DNA of 64,000 nucleotides from DASRFR01 sp035651455 (lineage in GTDB: Bacteria; Acidobacteriota; Terriglobia; Terriglobales; Acidobacteriaceae). The position numbers were made by a program, and so were the translations under genes. Position 1 is the first letter of the stretch. Each line of letters opens with the position of its first letter. Under the pieces are notes generated by a model. It was not told the DNA's origin, did no database searches, and saw only the letters and a program-made list of their open reading frames with translations. The stretch lies in assembly GCA_035651455.1 (NCBI GenBank), contig DASRFR010000047.1:682001-746000 (forward strand), read 5' to 3'. This document shows, piece by piece, positions 52,138 through 61,168 of this stretch.

Positions 52138-52863
52138 GTGGTGACGGGCGCATCAAAAGGTATCGGGGCGGCTATCGCGGAAAAGCTGGGCTCGGAAGGA
52201 GCCAAGGTGGTCGTGAACTACGCCCACGACAGGACAGGTGCAGAGAGAGTAGCCAACGCGATCAAGCAAGCAGGCGGTGACGCCATTGCCATGCAGGCAG
52301 ACGTTTCGCAAGCAAAAGACGTTAAAAACCTGTTTATTGAAACGGCGCGAGCCTTTGGCAATGTGGACATTCTGGTGAACAATGCCGGTGTGTATGAATT
52401 CAAGCCGCTCGAGTCAATCGATGAGGCGCACTATCGCAAGATCTTTGACTTGAACGTCCTGGGTTTGCTGTTGACGACGAAAGAAGCGGCGGCGCGCATG
52501 AATGGCCAAGGCGGCAGCGTTATCAATGTGAGCTCCATTGCCGCCAAGACCCCGGTGATAAACAGTTCCGTGTACAGCGCCACCAAGGGAGCAGTCGACG
52601 TCATGTCGCGTGCTCTCGCGGTGGAACTGGCGCCTCGCAAAATCCGCGTAAATTCGCTCTCCCCAGGCGCCACGGAGACCGAGGGCGTACGTGCACTCCC
52701 GGAATTCAAGAATGGTTTCGAGGAGATGGCGGTTGCCCGCACCCCACTGGGACGCCTGGGTACGGCGGAAGACATCGCGAAAGCTGCTCTGTTCCTGGCA
52801 TCCGAAGATTCCGGCTGGATTACACGCGAGGAATTGCTGGTCGAAGGTGGCATTCGGCTTTGA
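52138..52863 (+). CDS. SDR family oxidoreductase, start codon apparently lost
   Basis: A short-chain dehydrogenase of 241 residues as read here. It carries VTGASKGIGAAIAEKLG (cofactor-binding), NNAGVYEF, the catalytic S-Y-K set in INVSSIAAKTPVINSSVYSATK, and RVNSLSPGATETEG. It is of the FabG/glucose-1-dehydrogenase type; the substrate is unknown. The frame continues upstream as GKLKDKVAVVTG, the usual N-terminus of such proteins. The codon where ATG is expected reads AAG at 52111-52113, six nt after a good GAGAGGA ribosome-binding site. The only starts left in frame are GTG 52138 and 52141, which remove strand beta-1. A point mutation or an error is likely. Confidence 0.85.
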   Translation: MVTGASKGIGAAIAEKLGSEGAKVVVNYAHDRTGAERVANAIKQAGGDAIAMQADVSQAKDVKNLFIETARAFGNVDILVNNAGVYEFKPLESIDEAHYRKIFDLNVLGLLLTTKEAAARMNGQGGSVINVSSIAAKTPVINSSVYSATKGAVDVMSRALAVELAPRKIRVNSLSPGATETEGVRALPEFKNGFEEMAVARTPLGRLGTAEDIAKAALFLASEDSGWITREELLVEGGIRL

Positions 52864-53057
52864 GCTATTCGGTTTGGGCAGCACTGAACTGAGCCCAGTA
52901 CGCTGCCCTTAGTTCTAAATCGATATTTGAAGCCTCAGCGGTGATCAATGGTTTCATCCGTGTGCTCTCGAAACGCGCAGTCCGCTGGCATCGGAAACTC
53001 CATCCTTTGCCATCGAACAGGTCGCAAGGTAGAGTTTCACCGGGGAGGCAGTCACAG

Positions 53058-53426
53058 ATGAGATCACGTGCGACAAAATTGCTGGTTGGATTTGCATTCG
53101 GAGCGGGTCTTGCGGCGCTGGTCCGCTCACTTTTGCGCCCGCAAGCACCGCGAACGCCCCCGCGTGCCAGGCGCGAACCTGTTTCCTCCTCGGTTTCGCC
53201 TCGGACGTTTTCGCCCGATCGGCTCACAGACCTGAATTCGGCCGGCGTCGCGGAGCTTCGGCAACTTGGATTGGGAGACGAAAACATCGATCGCGTCATC
53301 GAGAACCGCCCTTATCGGAACAAGCTGGACCTGGTCTCGCGCATGATCGTGCCGGAAGAGGTGTATGAAACAATTAAAGACAAAATAGCCGTCGCTAATG
53401 CAGATGAGTCCGTCAAGGTTGCTTGA
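53058..53426 (+). CDS. Membrane-anchored helix-hairpin-helix protein
   Basis: A 122-residue protein. A short N-terminal helix (KLLVGFAFGAGLAALVRSLL) is followed by a Pro/Arg/Ser-rich linker and a C-terminal helix-hairpin-helix domain (RLTDLNSAGVAELRQLGLGDENIDRVIENRPYRNKLDLVSRMIVPEEVYETIKDKI). This resembles the ComEA C-terminal motif, which binds double-stranded DNA without sequence preference. GGGGAGG lies about 9 nt before ATG 53058. The longer frame to 52941 has no such site. Whether it serves DNA uptake or only DNA binding at the membrane is unknown. It is a single gene, convergent with the formamidase gene. Confidence 0.78.
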   Translation: MRSRATKLLVGFAFGAGLAALVRSLLRPQAPRTPPRARREPVSSSVSPRTFSPDRLTDLNSAGVAELRQLGLGDENIDRVIENRPYRNKLDLVSRMIVPEEVYETIKDKIAVANADESVKVA

Positions 53427-53451
53427 CCAAGCGAGATGTCCCGAGTGTCCG

Positions 53452-54483
53452 TCAGGCGGCCTCGTACGCTAGCGCTTCTTTTTCGCCGGCAAGAACTTTT
53501 TCTCGATGGACGCGACCGACGACGTAGTTGGGATCCACCATTTCAGAGAGGTGAATCTTCGCGACTTGCGACAGAAGTTCGTAGGCATCCAGATCGGAAA
53601 GCCCGTAATCTGTGTGCATCCACGAGACCAGTTCCCTGAACGCAATGCGAACGCAATCGTCGAGTGGTCGATAAGCGCCAACCGTCATGATCGCTTGCGC
53701 GTTTTCGAAACGCGGCCAATTGATTTTTTGTCCCTTGATCAGGTTTACCTGCACGCGCGCATGCAAAGGAACTTCGATAGCGGTACCCGCAACCTCGCCA
53801 TCGCCCATGGCGGCGTGACCGTCGCCCATGAAAAGCAGGCCGCCCGCCACGTTGACGGGTAAATAAATCGTATTACCCGCGCTTGCCTGGGGGGAGTCCA
53901 TATTGCCGCCGAATTCGGCGGGAACTATCGAGCGGCGCGATTCACCGTTCGCGGGCGCGACTCCTATGCAGCCAAAAAACGGGTGCAATGGGATGTTCAC
54001 GGAGAAGTCTGAGGCGAGCGCCTTGAAAGTCGCCGTATTCTCCGCGTGATTAATGCGATAAAACCAGACTTTCTCCGGCAAAGGCGAGTGCAGCATGGGC
54101 GTGTAATTGGTTTCGTTGAGCGCGCCAAATCCGGGAGCGAAGGCTCCTATGCCCTGATCACCGTCAATCTGAAGGTCTAGCACTTTGACCACTAGCGTGT
54201 CGCCGAGCTCCGCACCGTCGATGAAAAAGGGCCCGGTGAGCGGGTTGTCCCCCTTCACCATGTTCAAAGTATCGCCCGCCTTCTTCAGCGCGTTGCCGAA
54301 GCAGTCGAGAGTATCAGTGTCAAGGATATCGCCCGGCTTGAGATGAGCAACCGGAGCCATGGTGGCGTAAACATATTTCACGTCCTCGATGGTGGCATGG
54401 TACGTAATCGTGTTCTGACCCGTGGCGACGCCCCCAAGCGCGCAAGCCGCCGCAAAAACACAAACGACTCTCCTCAGAGCCAT
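53452..54483 (-). CDS. Exported acetamidase/formamidase family protein
   Basis: A 343-residue protein with a signal peptide (VVCVFAAACALGGVATG). Its mature part matches acetamidase/formamidase: FIDGAELGDTLVVKVLDLQIDGDQGIGAFAPGFGALN, HPFFGCIGVAPANG, LPVNVAGGLLFMGDGHAAMGDGEVAGTAIEV, and SWMHTDYGLSDLDAYELLSQVAKI near the end. Enzymes of this family hydrolyse small amides to ammonia and an acid. The export signal points to scavenging in the periplasm. GAGAGGA lies 4 nt before the ATG. The adjacent VWA gene is on the same strand, 24 bp upstream, so they may be co-transcribed. Confidence 0.92.
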   Translation of the reverse strand: MALRRVVCVFAAACALGGVATGQNTITYHATIEDVKYVYATMAPVAHLKPGDILDTDTLDCFGNALKKAGDTLNMVKGDNPLTGPFFIDGAELGDTLVVKVLDLQIDGDQGIGAFAPGFGALNETNYTPMLHSPLPEKVWFYRINHAENTATFKALASDFSVNIPLHPFFGCIGVAPANGESRRSIVPAEFGGNMDSPQASAGNTIYLPVNVAGGLLFMGDGHAAMGDGEVAGTAIEVPLHARVQVNLIKGQKINWPRFENAQAIMTVGAYRPLDDCVRIAFRELVSWMHTDYGLSDLDAYELLSQVAKIHLSEMVDPNYVVGRVHREKVLAGEKEALAYEAA

Positions 54484-54507
54484 GCAATCCTCTCATTGAG
54501 CAAGATA

Positions 54508-55584
54508 CTATTCGGGAACCGATTGTGACACGGAGGCAGGAGCGCTGGCTTCCGCAAACCGGGTTGGCTGTGGGCGGTAGCCGCTCCGCGTACGAATGTT
54601 GTACTTCTTCATGTGCTCGCCTACCAACTTCACCGTGATGGCACGCCAGCCTCGATTCGGGTTGGGTTGAGGATAATAGCTAAGCGAATAGAGATGGCCC
54701 AAGTCATCCTTGATGGAAGCGAAGGCTTTTCGTTCGTCTCTCCAGGTTTTGGCGAAATAGGCCTTTCCACCTGTAGCGGCTGCCATGCGGCCAAAAACGG
54801 CAGTGGAGATCGGATCCAACTTAGCTTCGCGGGTGCTTATGAGGTAAATCGGGATGCCTGTGGACTGCGCCAGTTCGGCCACATCTTCGGGGGGGACCAT
54901 GCTGGAGTTGTCGGGTCCGTTTGAAAATACCACGATGACTTTGCGTCCGGTGTAGTGGGCGGCATCCTTCACCGTCAGCAAAAGACAGTTATAAAGCGCG
55001 GCATCGTCTCCGGCTACGGTTGTGCGCACGCCACGGAGCACCTGGGACCGGTCCGGAGTGAGCGAGGCAGCGCGGAGCAGGTCGCGGCTATACGAATAGA
55101 ACGCGATTTTGTCGGCCGTTTCAAGGGAACGGACAAACTCGGCAATCGCATCCTGCGCGAACACAAATCCGCGATACATGTAGTTGCTGGTATCGAAAAG
55201 AATGAAGACATTCGCCCCCGCGATCATCGAGCCTAACGTTTGCGGCGCGTCCGGTTCGGGACCTGCCTGATTTGGCGAACGAAACTGCTGATCCGAGCCG
55301 GGCACCGGTTGAGTATTGTCAGCGGCGACTTCACTGGCCCGTCGTGCCGGCGCATTGCCCTCGGCAAAGGTGGCCAGTTTCTCCTGGATGCCATCCTCGA
55401 TTACCAAAAAATCCTGCGGACGGAGACCGGTGACGTAGTTACCCTTCCGATCGGTCACGGCAACATTCAACTGCACCATGTTGACAACCACATGGATGTT
55501 GGGGTCACGCTCCTGCGCTCCCGCCCCACTTCCAGGATGTAACAGCAGGCCCGCGGCCAGCCAAAATAATAGGACGCGTCTCAT
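54508..55584 (-). CDS. VWA protein with 'VWFA-related acidobacterial' domain
   Basis: A 358-residue exported protein. The opening IHVVVNMVQLNVAVTDRKGNYVTGLRPQDFLVIEDGIQEKLATF is the pattern of the VWFA-related acidobacterial domain (TIGR03436), found mainly in Acidobacteria. A von Willebrand A fold follows: the MIDAS strand NVFILFDTSNYMYRGF (DTSN), then DKIAFYSYSRDLL, and VIVVFSNGPDNSSMV. The signal peptide is RVLLFWLAAGLLLHPGSGAGA. The VWA domain probably binds a metal-dependent ligand in the envelope; no function is established for the family. It lies upstream of the formamidase gene and downstream of the 1044-residue protein gene on the same strand. Confidence 0.93.
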   Translation of the reverse strand: MRRVLLFWLAAGLLLHPGSGAGAQERDPNIHVVVNMVQLNVAVTDRKGNYVTGLRPQDFLVIEDGIQEKLATFAEGNAPARRASEVAADNTQPVPGSDQQFRSPNQAGPEPDAPQTLGSMIAGANVFILFDTSNYMYRGFVFAQDAIAEFVRSLETADKIAFYSYSRDLLRAASLTPDRSQVLRGVRTTVAGDDAALYNCLLLTVKDAAHYTGRKVIVVFSNGPDNSSMVPPEDVAELAQSTGIPIYLISTREAKLDPISTAVFGRMAAATGGKAYFAKTWRDERKAFASIKDDLGHLYSLSYYPQPNPNRGWRAITVKLVGEHMKKYNIRTRSGYRPQPTRFAEASAPASVSQSVPE

Positions 55585-55635
55585 TGCTTGCCCTCGTTTA
55601 ACACAGTTTCACAAACTCTCCAGGCTCCCTTTGCA

Positions 55636-58600
55636 CTAGCGCTGCGGTGCAAGACGGGTCAAGCTCTCCCTCTCGGGCGCAAGCGTGATTTTGCCTTGTC
55701 GGAACTCGTCGCCTGCCTCTCGCAAAGCGAGGAGAAGAGCAGGCCAATCTTCGAAGTTGCTGGCAAAAATTTTTTCTACCATGCGGCGAGTCAATACCGG
55801 TAAGAGGCGGTTCAGAGCGACCGGCGAGTAGCCCATCTCGTCCGCGATACGTGCGAAATATAGGTTGTTGGAATCCCAAGTTTCCGCCAAAAGCCGGCTC
55901 GAGTAGCCTTCAAATGAAGGAAACGGCTCGAGATTGAGAAGTTCGCGCGCGTAGCTTTGAGTAAGCACCGGGTGCGGCACGCCAAAATCATGAGACAAGC
56001 GCTGCCAATTGGTCTCGTCCGGATGGGACTGGCAAAGCTTCTCCAGTTCCTGCCGGTGGGCTCCCCATGACTCCTCGCGACCGGGAAATTTCTGTCGGTA
56101 CTCCGAGGCGAGATAAAAAGTGTCTGCGGGCAAAAGCCGAGGCAACACTTCGCTCACCCGGTTGGCGCTGATCGCATTGTCTAACTCCAGCAACCTTCGC
56201 GGGGACATTCGATCGGCGAGAATGCTGATAACCGTCTTATGCAGCGCTTCATCGCGGGAAGACGCGACCAGAAGCTCTTCTCCTGTCTGCTGATACAGGG
56301 CGACGGCGTGAAGCTCATTGCGGCTGACATTCCACCAGCGTGGCAGAGTCCCGCTGGTCAGCAGGCCGGGGACCAGTTCCCTCCAGATCAACGCCTGCAC
56401 GTTCTCGGGTGCAACAAAATCCTCTTCGGCGGTGGCAAGGACGTAAGGTAATTCTGCCAGCGAGCCGACCAGGTGTGCGCCTCCGCCAGCAGCAGAGCCC
56501 TGCCCAAACAGCAAAGGCGCTTGCCATACGTGCTCCACACCGGAAACGGTATCGCCTGCGAAATCGTGTGAACGGACAAACAGCGGGTTATTGTGCAGGA
56601 TCTGTGCCCCGGGCGGCTCGTAGTAGGCATAATTCAAACCGACCAGGGTGTCGCGCAGGAAGGGCACCAGTTCGCCGCGGGCCATTTCAAGCTTGGCGGG
56701 CGAGGTAGGCCCTTTAATGACCTTGGTCAAATCAGTGCGCATCTGCAATTCCGTATGGCGATTGTTGTAGGTCCCGTACGACCACATGGTTCTCTCAGTA
56801 CCGGTGAACATCGGACGTGGCATTTCAAATTCGCCGAGTTCTCTTGCCAGGGGAAGCAAACTGTCGCCACTGACTTTGCCTTGCGCCATTTCGTTCAGGC
56901 CATCGCCCAGCGCTAGCAGCGTATCCAGGGACACGAGCCTTTGCCCATCCAGAACTGCGCGCATGTTCTCGGCAACCTGCTGCCGAATCTTTTCGGCATC
57001 AGCATCCGATTGGCGGGGCCCGGCGAGCAAATCAATAACTTCGTCCTGCGAAGCGCTCGCGGAGCCCGTGGCTGCTGTCAATAAGTGCTCCAGCGATTGG
57101 CGGCCGGCATCAAAAAGTCGAGCAGACGAAGAAACATTCGAGAACGGCTGCACAACTTTTTGCCAGGAGGCGTTCAGATCCGCGGGGGAGATCTGCCCCT
57201 GTCGCGCGAGAATCTGCCAAAGTCCTACGTTGGCTTGCAGCATTCCCATCGCATTGCCGCGTAACGGGCGATTTGAAATCTTGTCGATGGCTTCGGCTGT
57301 TTTCAAAAACTCGACAATCGAATCGTCGGTAAGCTCGGGAAACTCCAAAAACGTTCTGTATTGATCGCTGAACTGCTCATACTTGCTGGCCAGCAGAAGC
57401 GCGGTTTTGGGCGCCAGTTGCCGCTCCGGGGGCCGCTGTGCATCCAGGTTGCTCAAGGCGAGATAGGCATCAAGCGGAGCTGAATTCAACGGCGCTCTGG
57501 AAATAGCAAACAGGGCCTCAAGCAGATGCTCAGAATTATTCCAATGGGGGGAACGTTTGCTGAGGGAGCGGGCGAGTTTGGAATCGGTATCCCGATGAAA
57601 AATTTCCTTCCAAATCTCCAAATCACCGGGTATATGCGGCTGTCCATCGGCCTCCCAGCGCAGCCGCGTCAGCAGCAGCAGAAGTTCCGGATCGGAACGA
57701 AACACCGATCGCGCCGCATCGGGGGGCATCTCCGGCCCACGCAATGCCTGGTAGTAGTGCCTCAACTTATCCGGCTGGGTGAAGTGGGCTTGTTGCGCCT
57801 CAGGAACTCGCGACAGCGCGTCGAAGTAGGCCGCCAGCCATCCCCGGTCTTTCGCCAGCAACTTCGGTATGAACTCCGGTGGTACATCGGGACTTGCCCC
57901 GACCAGATCTTTCCAGGCGCCTTCGGCGGAAGCTCCACCCGGGACAAGTACGCTGCCCGAACGAATGCAGATGCGAGTCCCGTAAAAGTCAAGAACCGCA
58001 CTCAAGGGAAGCAATCGCTTGAGTCCCGGGGATTGCTTCAGAGACTTCGCCGTATCATTGTCGAGGCGGGAGAAAGCCCAGTAGAGACGGGCCACCGCGG
58101 GATCATATAGGAGGGCATCCAGAGCGGTACTGCTCTCTTTTTCTTTGCTGGCTGAGGTCCACTCGCTTTCATCAAACAACAAAGGTACTCGGGATTCCGG
58201 AAACGGGTATGCGAAAGGTTTGTTCGCCTGCAGAGCTTCCTCGAGCTGCGGCAACGGGAACCCTGAATCCACTGTGACAAATGCTCGTTCCGGATCGGCG
58301 GTTATCAACGACATGCCCGCACTGCCACACTCCTGCCGCAGGCGGTACCCGAGAATGCTCAAAAGATGTCCGGCGCCGCCGCAGTTGGGAACGCGAATGG
58401 TGCGTTCAGGACCGGCCAGTTCGCTTAGCTCTCGAGCTTGCTGTATGTAACGCCGGAGAAGAATAAGAAACTCGGTTGGCCGATACGAGCCCGCAGTTCC
58501 TTCATATCCTTGTGCGTAGGCGTTTCGGGCTGTGTACGGCAACACCTGATCTGCGCGCACCTTCTGACTTATCCCTGCCATTCGCAGGAAGGAGCGCAGT

Positions 58601-58770
58601 GGGCCTGGGACCGTGACCATCACAGGAGAGTCGGCGACTTCGGCGGTTCGCGTCGAGGTAGTGTCGGAGCCCGATGCCGGTTCCAGAAGTTCAGCGCCAG
58701 ACAAAGAACAAGGAAGAATGCAGAGAGATACTGCCAGGATGGAAGCCAAAGAGCGAAGAGGAAATTTCAT
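55636..58770 (-). CDS. Large secreted protein, 1044 residues, unknown function
   Basis: It has a signal peptide (SLASILAVSLCILPCSLSGA), then about 1020 residues without recognised domains. The sequence is largely helical, moderately acidic, with few cysteines (four in the mature part, at IRVPNCGGAGH, RQECGSAGM, GTRICIRSG and LEKLCQSHP). Internal pieces such as YRPTEFLILLRRYIQQARELSELAGPE and YFDALSRVPEAQQAHFTQPDKLRHYYQALRG suggest alpha-solenoid-like repeats. GAGGAT lies 7 nt before the ATG. It is the first of a run with the VWA and formamidase genes (52-bp and 24-bp gaps). I recall no characterised family, so its role is unknown. Confidence 0.8.
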   Translation of the reverse strand: MKFPLRSLASILAVSLCILPCSLSGAELLEPASGSDTTSTRTAEVADSPVMVTVPGPLRSFLRMAGISQKVRADQVLPYTARNAYAQGYEGTAGSYRPTEFLILLRRYIQQARELSELAGPERTIRVPNCGGAGHLLSILGYRLRQECGSAGMSLITADPERAFVTVDSGFPLPQLEEALQANKPFAYPFPESRVPLLFDESEWTSASKEKESSTALDALLYDPAVARLYWAFSRLDNDTAKSLKQSPGLKRLLPLSAVLDFYGTRICIRSGSVLVPGGASAEGAWKDLVGASPDVPPEFIPKLLAKDRGWLAAYFDALSRVPEAQQAHFTQPDKLRHYYQALRGPEMPPDAARSVFRSDPELLLLLTRLRWEADGQPHIPGDLEIWKEIFHRDTDSKLARSLSKRSPHWNNSEHLLEALFAISRAPLNSAPLDAYLALSNLDAQRPPERQLAPKTALLLASKYEQFSDQYRTFLEFPELTDDSIVEFLKTAEAIDKISNRPLRGNAMGMLQANVGLWQILARQGQISPADLNASWQKVVQPFSNVSSSARLFDAGRQSLEHLLTAATGSASASQDEVIDLLAGPRQSDADAEKIRQQVAENMRAVLDGQRLVSLDTLLALGDGLNEMAQGKVSGDSLLPLARELGEFEMPRPMFTGTERTMWSYGTYNNRHTELQMRTDLTKVIKGPTSPAKLEMARGELVPFLRDTLVGLNYAYYEPPGAQILHNNPLFVRSHDFAGDTVSGVEHVWQAPLLFGQGSAAGGGAHLVGSLAELPYVLATAEEDFVAPENVQALIWRELVPGLLTSGTLPRWWNVSRNELHAVALYQQTGEELLVASSRDEALHKTVISILADRMSPRRLLELDNAISANRVSEVLPRLLPADTFYLASEYRQKFPGREESWGAHRQELEKLCQSHPDETNWQRLSHDFGVPHPVLTQSYARELLNLEPFPSFEGYSSRLLAETWDSNNLYFARIADEMGYSPVALNRLLPVLTRRMVEKIFASNFEDWPALLLALREAGDEFRQGKITLAPERESLTRLAPQR

Positions 58771-59233
58771 AGAGGCGATCCTCTTTCAATCGGCGTGACT
58801 TGAAGTTATCTAATTCTAGTGTGCTGCAGGTGTTGCAGTAGCTAACCCGCTTGAGGGACAGATCCACACGCATCACGCAAGTCCCGCCGCTACCCCGCGA
58901 CAGGAACTTAGCCCCCCACTAGCCAGGCCATTTCGCTGGCCTGCGTTCGTTTCGGCGGGAACAGTTCGGAGCCTTGCCACAGCATGACTGCCGAGGCTTC
59001 AAGGCGCCCAGGCGCCCCGTCTAGAATGGAACCCCCGAAACCTAACAAGCATAGCCCGAATCGGCCCGTTTGAGTTGAGCAGTAAAACGTTTTTCTTTCC
59101 GTTGCCAGCCTCGGCCGGAGTGCAAATTCTTTCACACTTCCCTGCATCTGTGACGCCGCCCAACCTGGCTTATGCTGATAGAGGTCAGAAATGAGTGCTC
59201 AGTTGTCCGGAACTGCTGAAACCAACTATGAAG
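58771..59233. other. Intergenic region, no gene supported
   Basis: This 463-bp gap lies between the end of the sugar operon and the start of the 1044-residue protein gene, both on the minus strand. A 44-codon plus-strand frame begins at 59191 after a GAGG site but runs into the gene on the other strand, so it is not called. No terminator hairpin with a T-run was found. Confidence 0.35.
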
Positions 59234-59452
59234 TCATAGATTTCGAGACGGTGAGCAGCGATAACAACTCAGAACTCCTACGAAGAACAAAACGGCGCCC
59301 CACCACAGGGCTGCGTGCAGATTGAAAAGCACAACCGGGGCCTGCGGTGGGTATACGAGTTGATAGACGCCCACGCCCAGAATGAGAGCACCATTGACAG
59401 CAAGCGATAGGCCGATAAAGAACCAGATTGAGAGCGACCCGCCTGCTTTCAT
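59234..59452 (-). CDS. Small membrane protein next to the SSS transporter, 72 residues
   Basis: It has two predicted helices (LSIWFFIGLSLAVNGALILGVGVYQLVY and NLHAALWWGAVLFFVGVLSCYRCS) joined by a short PP-containing loop, with a basic C-terminus. It starts 12 bp after the symporter stop on the same strand, so it is likely the last gene of the sugar operon. Small two-helix proteins beside SSS transporters are seen in other bacteria, where some are thought to be subunits; that is by analogy only. The ribosome-binding site is weak. Confidence 0.65.
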   Translation of the reverse strand: MKAGGSLSIWFFIGLSLAVNGALILGVGVYQLVYPPQAPVVLFNLHAALWWGAVLFFVGVLSCYRCSPSRNL

Positions 59453-59464
59453 ATAAGTGAGCGC

Positions 59465-61168
59465 CTACCAAAAGATGATATTCAAGATTACAAACACAAC
59501 CGCCACTATCGCCGCCCAGAAAATGGGACGATGCCACAGGGGCACGTCCGCCTCAGTAGGGATTTCTGTTACTCCGTAGACGAGCCCGGTCAGTTCACTC
59601 ACCGGCTTCGGCACCGTCGCCAGGCTGACAATCACGGTCACCAGCACGCAAAGAATCCACGACCACAAAGCGCGATACATGTTTTCGGCCATCATTTGAG
59701 CGTTGCTGGAAAGGGCAACATATTTCAGGGCGGGGGGATCGAGCTTCACCCAGAGCCACATGCCGACCGATGCCACAGTTCCCGTCAACAGGCCCCAGAA
59801 TCCCCCGGCGGGCGTGGCGCGCTTCCACAACATTCCCAGCAGCACAGTGCCAAAAAGAGGCGCTATGAAGAAACTGAACAGCGCCTGGACATAGTCCATG
59901 ATGCTGAGGAACTGCATGACGAGGTAGGCCGTGCCGATACTGATCAGTACACCCACAAGCGTGCACAATCGTCCCATGAGCACGTATTGCTGGTCAGTCG
60001 CATTTCTATGGATCAGCGCGCCATAAATGTCGTAAGTCCACACGGTGGCGAAAGCGCTGACGTTGCCAGCCATCCCGGACATGAAACCCGCGATCAGCGC
60101 GGTGATCCCTAGGCCTATAAGGCCGGGCCCGCAGTAACGAGCGAGCATGAGAGGCAGGACTTCGTTGTAGCTGTGCCCGCCAGTTGCGATCGCGGCGGCT
60201 TCGCCGGTCAATTTCATGGGCAGAACCGCCAAAGCCAATAGGCCGGGAAGTATCACAATGAAAGGAACAAACATCTTGAACCCTGCTCCAATCACGGGAG
60301 CAAGCTTCGCCGCTCTCAGATCATGGGCAGCAAGTACGCGTTGCACGACGAGAAAATCGGTCGTCCAATACCCGAAGGACAGCACTGCACCCAGGCCAAA
60401 GACAATGCCTGTCCAGTGGATGCCCATGGGATTGGAGTTGAAGTGTCCCAGGGTTCCCCAGAGATGCAGATAAGCGGGAGAGGCATTAACAGTCACCCGG
60501 GCGCGTAGTCCCGACCACCCCCCGGTTTCGACCAGCCCAAGAATCGGAATAAGCAAGGCGCCCGCCCAGATGAGGACAAACTGCAAAACCTCATTGAAAA
60601 TCGCCGACCGCAATCCCCCCAACGCTACATAGACCGCGACCGTGAGAGAGGACACCCATATGCTGAAATGAATGTCCCACCCCAGGACAACTTTCATCAC
60701 CAGCGCCATGGAATACATGTTGATACCGCTCATGAGCACGGTCATCGCGGCAAAAGAAATGGCCGCCAGTGCGCGGCTCGGTTCACCAAAGCGCAGCTTG
60801 AGATAACCAGGAACGGAGTGCGTCTTGGAAATGTAGTAGAACGGCATCATCCCGATGCCGAGAAACAACATGGCAGGGATAGCGCCAAACCAGTACCAGT
60901 GGGTGGCCATGATCCCATATTGGTAGGCGGCTGCGGCCCAGCCCATCAGTTCGAGTGCTCCAAGGTTGGCCGAGAGAAAGCTCAGGCCGGCAATCCAGGC
61001 CGTCATTTCGCGCCCGGCAAGGAAGAAATCTTCGCCCGTGCTCACCTGCCGCTTAAGGTAGATCCCGATCGCCAACACCAGGACGAAATAGAAACCAACA
61101 ATGACGAGGTCTACCCAGGACAACTGCACGATCCGCGCCGGGGAGACAAGGACAAAAGTCGCGATCAT
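59465..61168 (-). CDS. Sodium/solute symporter family transporter (sugar type)
   Basis: A 567-residue symporter of the SSS (LeuT-fold) family with about thirteen helices. Family marks are WVDLVIVGFYFVLVLAIGIYLKRQVSTGEDFFLAGREMTAWIAGLSFLSANLGALELMGWAAAAYQYG, close to the SglT/galactose-type signature, and the later FMSGMAGNVSAFATVWTYDIY and LFGTVLLGMLWKRAT. SSS members move sugars, amino acids or other solutes with sodium. The neighbours, an L-ribulose-phosphate epimerase and an aldose 1-epimerase, point to an aldose such as arabinose or galactose. The ATG overlaps the stop of the upstream epimerase gene (ATGA). Confidence 0.93.
   Translation of the reverse strand: MIATFVLVSPARIVQLSWVDLVIVGFYFVLVLAIGIYLKRQVSTGEDFFLAGREMTAWIAGLSFLSANLGALELMGWAAAAYQYGIMATHWYWFGAIPAMLFLGIGMMPFYYISKTHSVPGYLKLRFGEPSRALAAISFAAMTVLMSGINMYSMALVMKVVLGWDIHFSIWVSSLTVAVYVALGGLRSAIFNEVLQFVLIWAGALLIPILGLVETGGWSGLRARVTVNASPAYLHLWGTLGHFNSNPMGIHWTGIVFGLGAVLSFGYWTTDFLVVQRVLAAHDLRAAKLAPVIGAGFKMFVPFIVILPGLLALAVLPMKLTGEAAAIATGGHSYNEVLPLMLARYCGPGLIGLGITALIAGFMSGMAGNVSAFATVWTYDIYGALIHRNATDQQYVLMGRLCTLVGVLISIGTAYLVMQFLSIMDYVQALFSFFIAPLFGTVLLGMLWKRATPAGGFWGLLTGTVASVGMWLWVKLDPPALKYVALSSNAQMMAENMYRALWSWILCVLVTVIVSLATVPKPVSELTGLVYGVTEIPTEADVPLWHRPIFWAAIVAVVFVILNIIFW

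Noticed and set aside
59191..59325. 44-codon plus-strand frame after a GAGG site
   Set aside because: It overlaps the small membrane protein gene on the other strand by about 90 bp and has no recognisable features.
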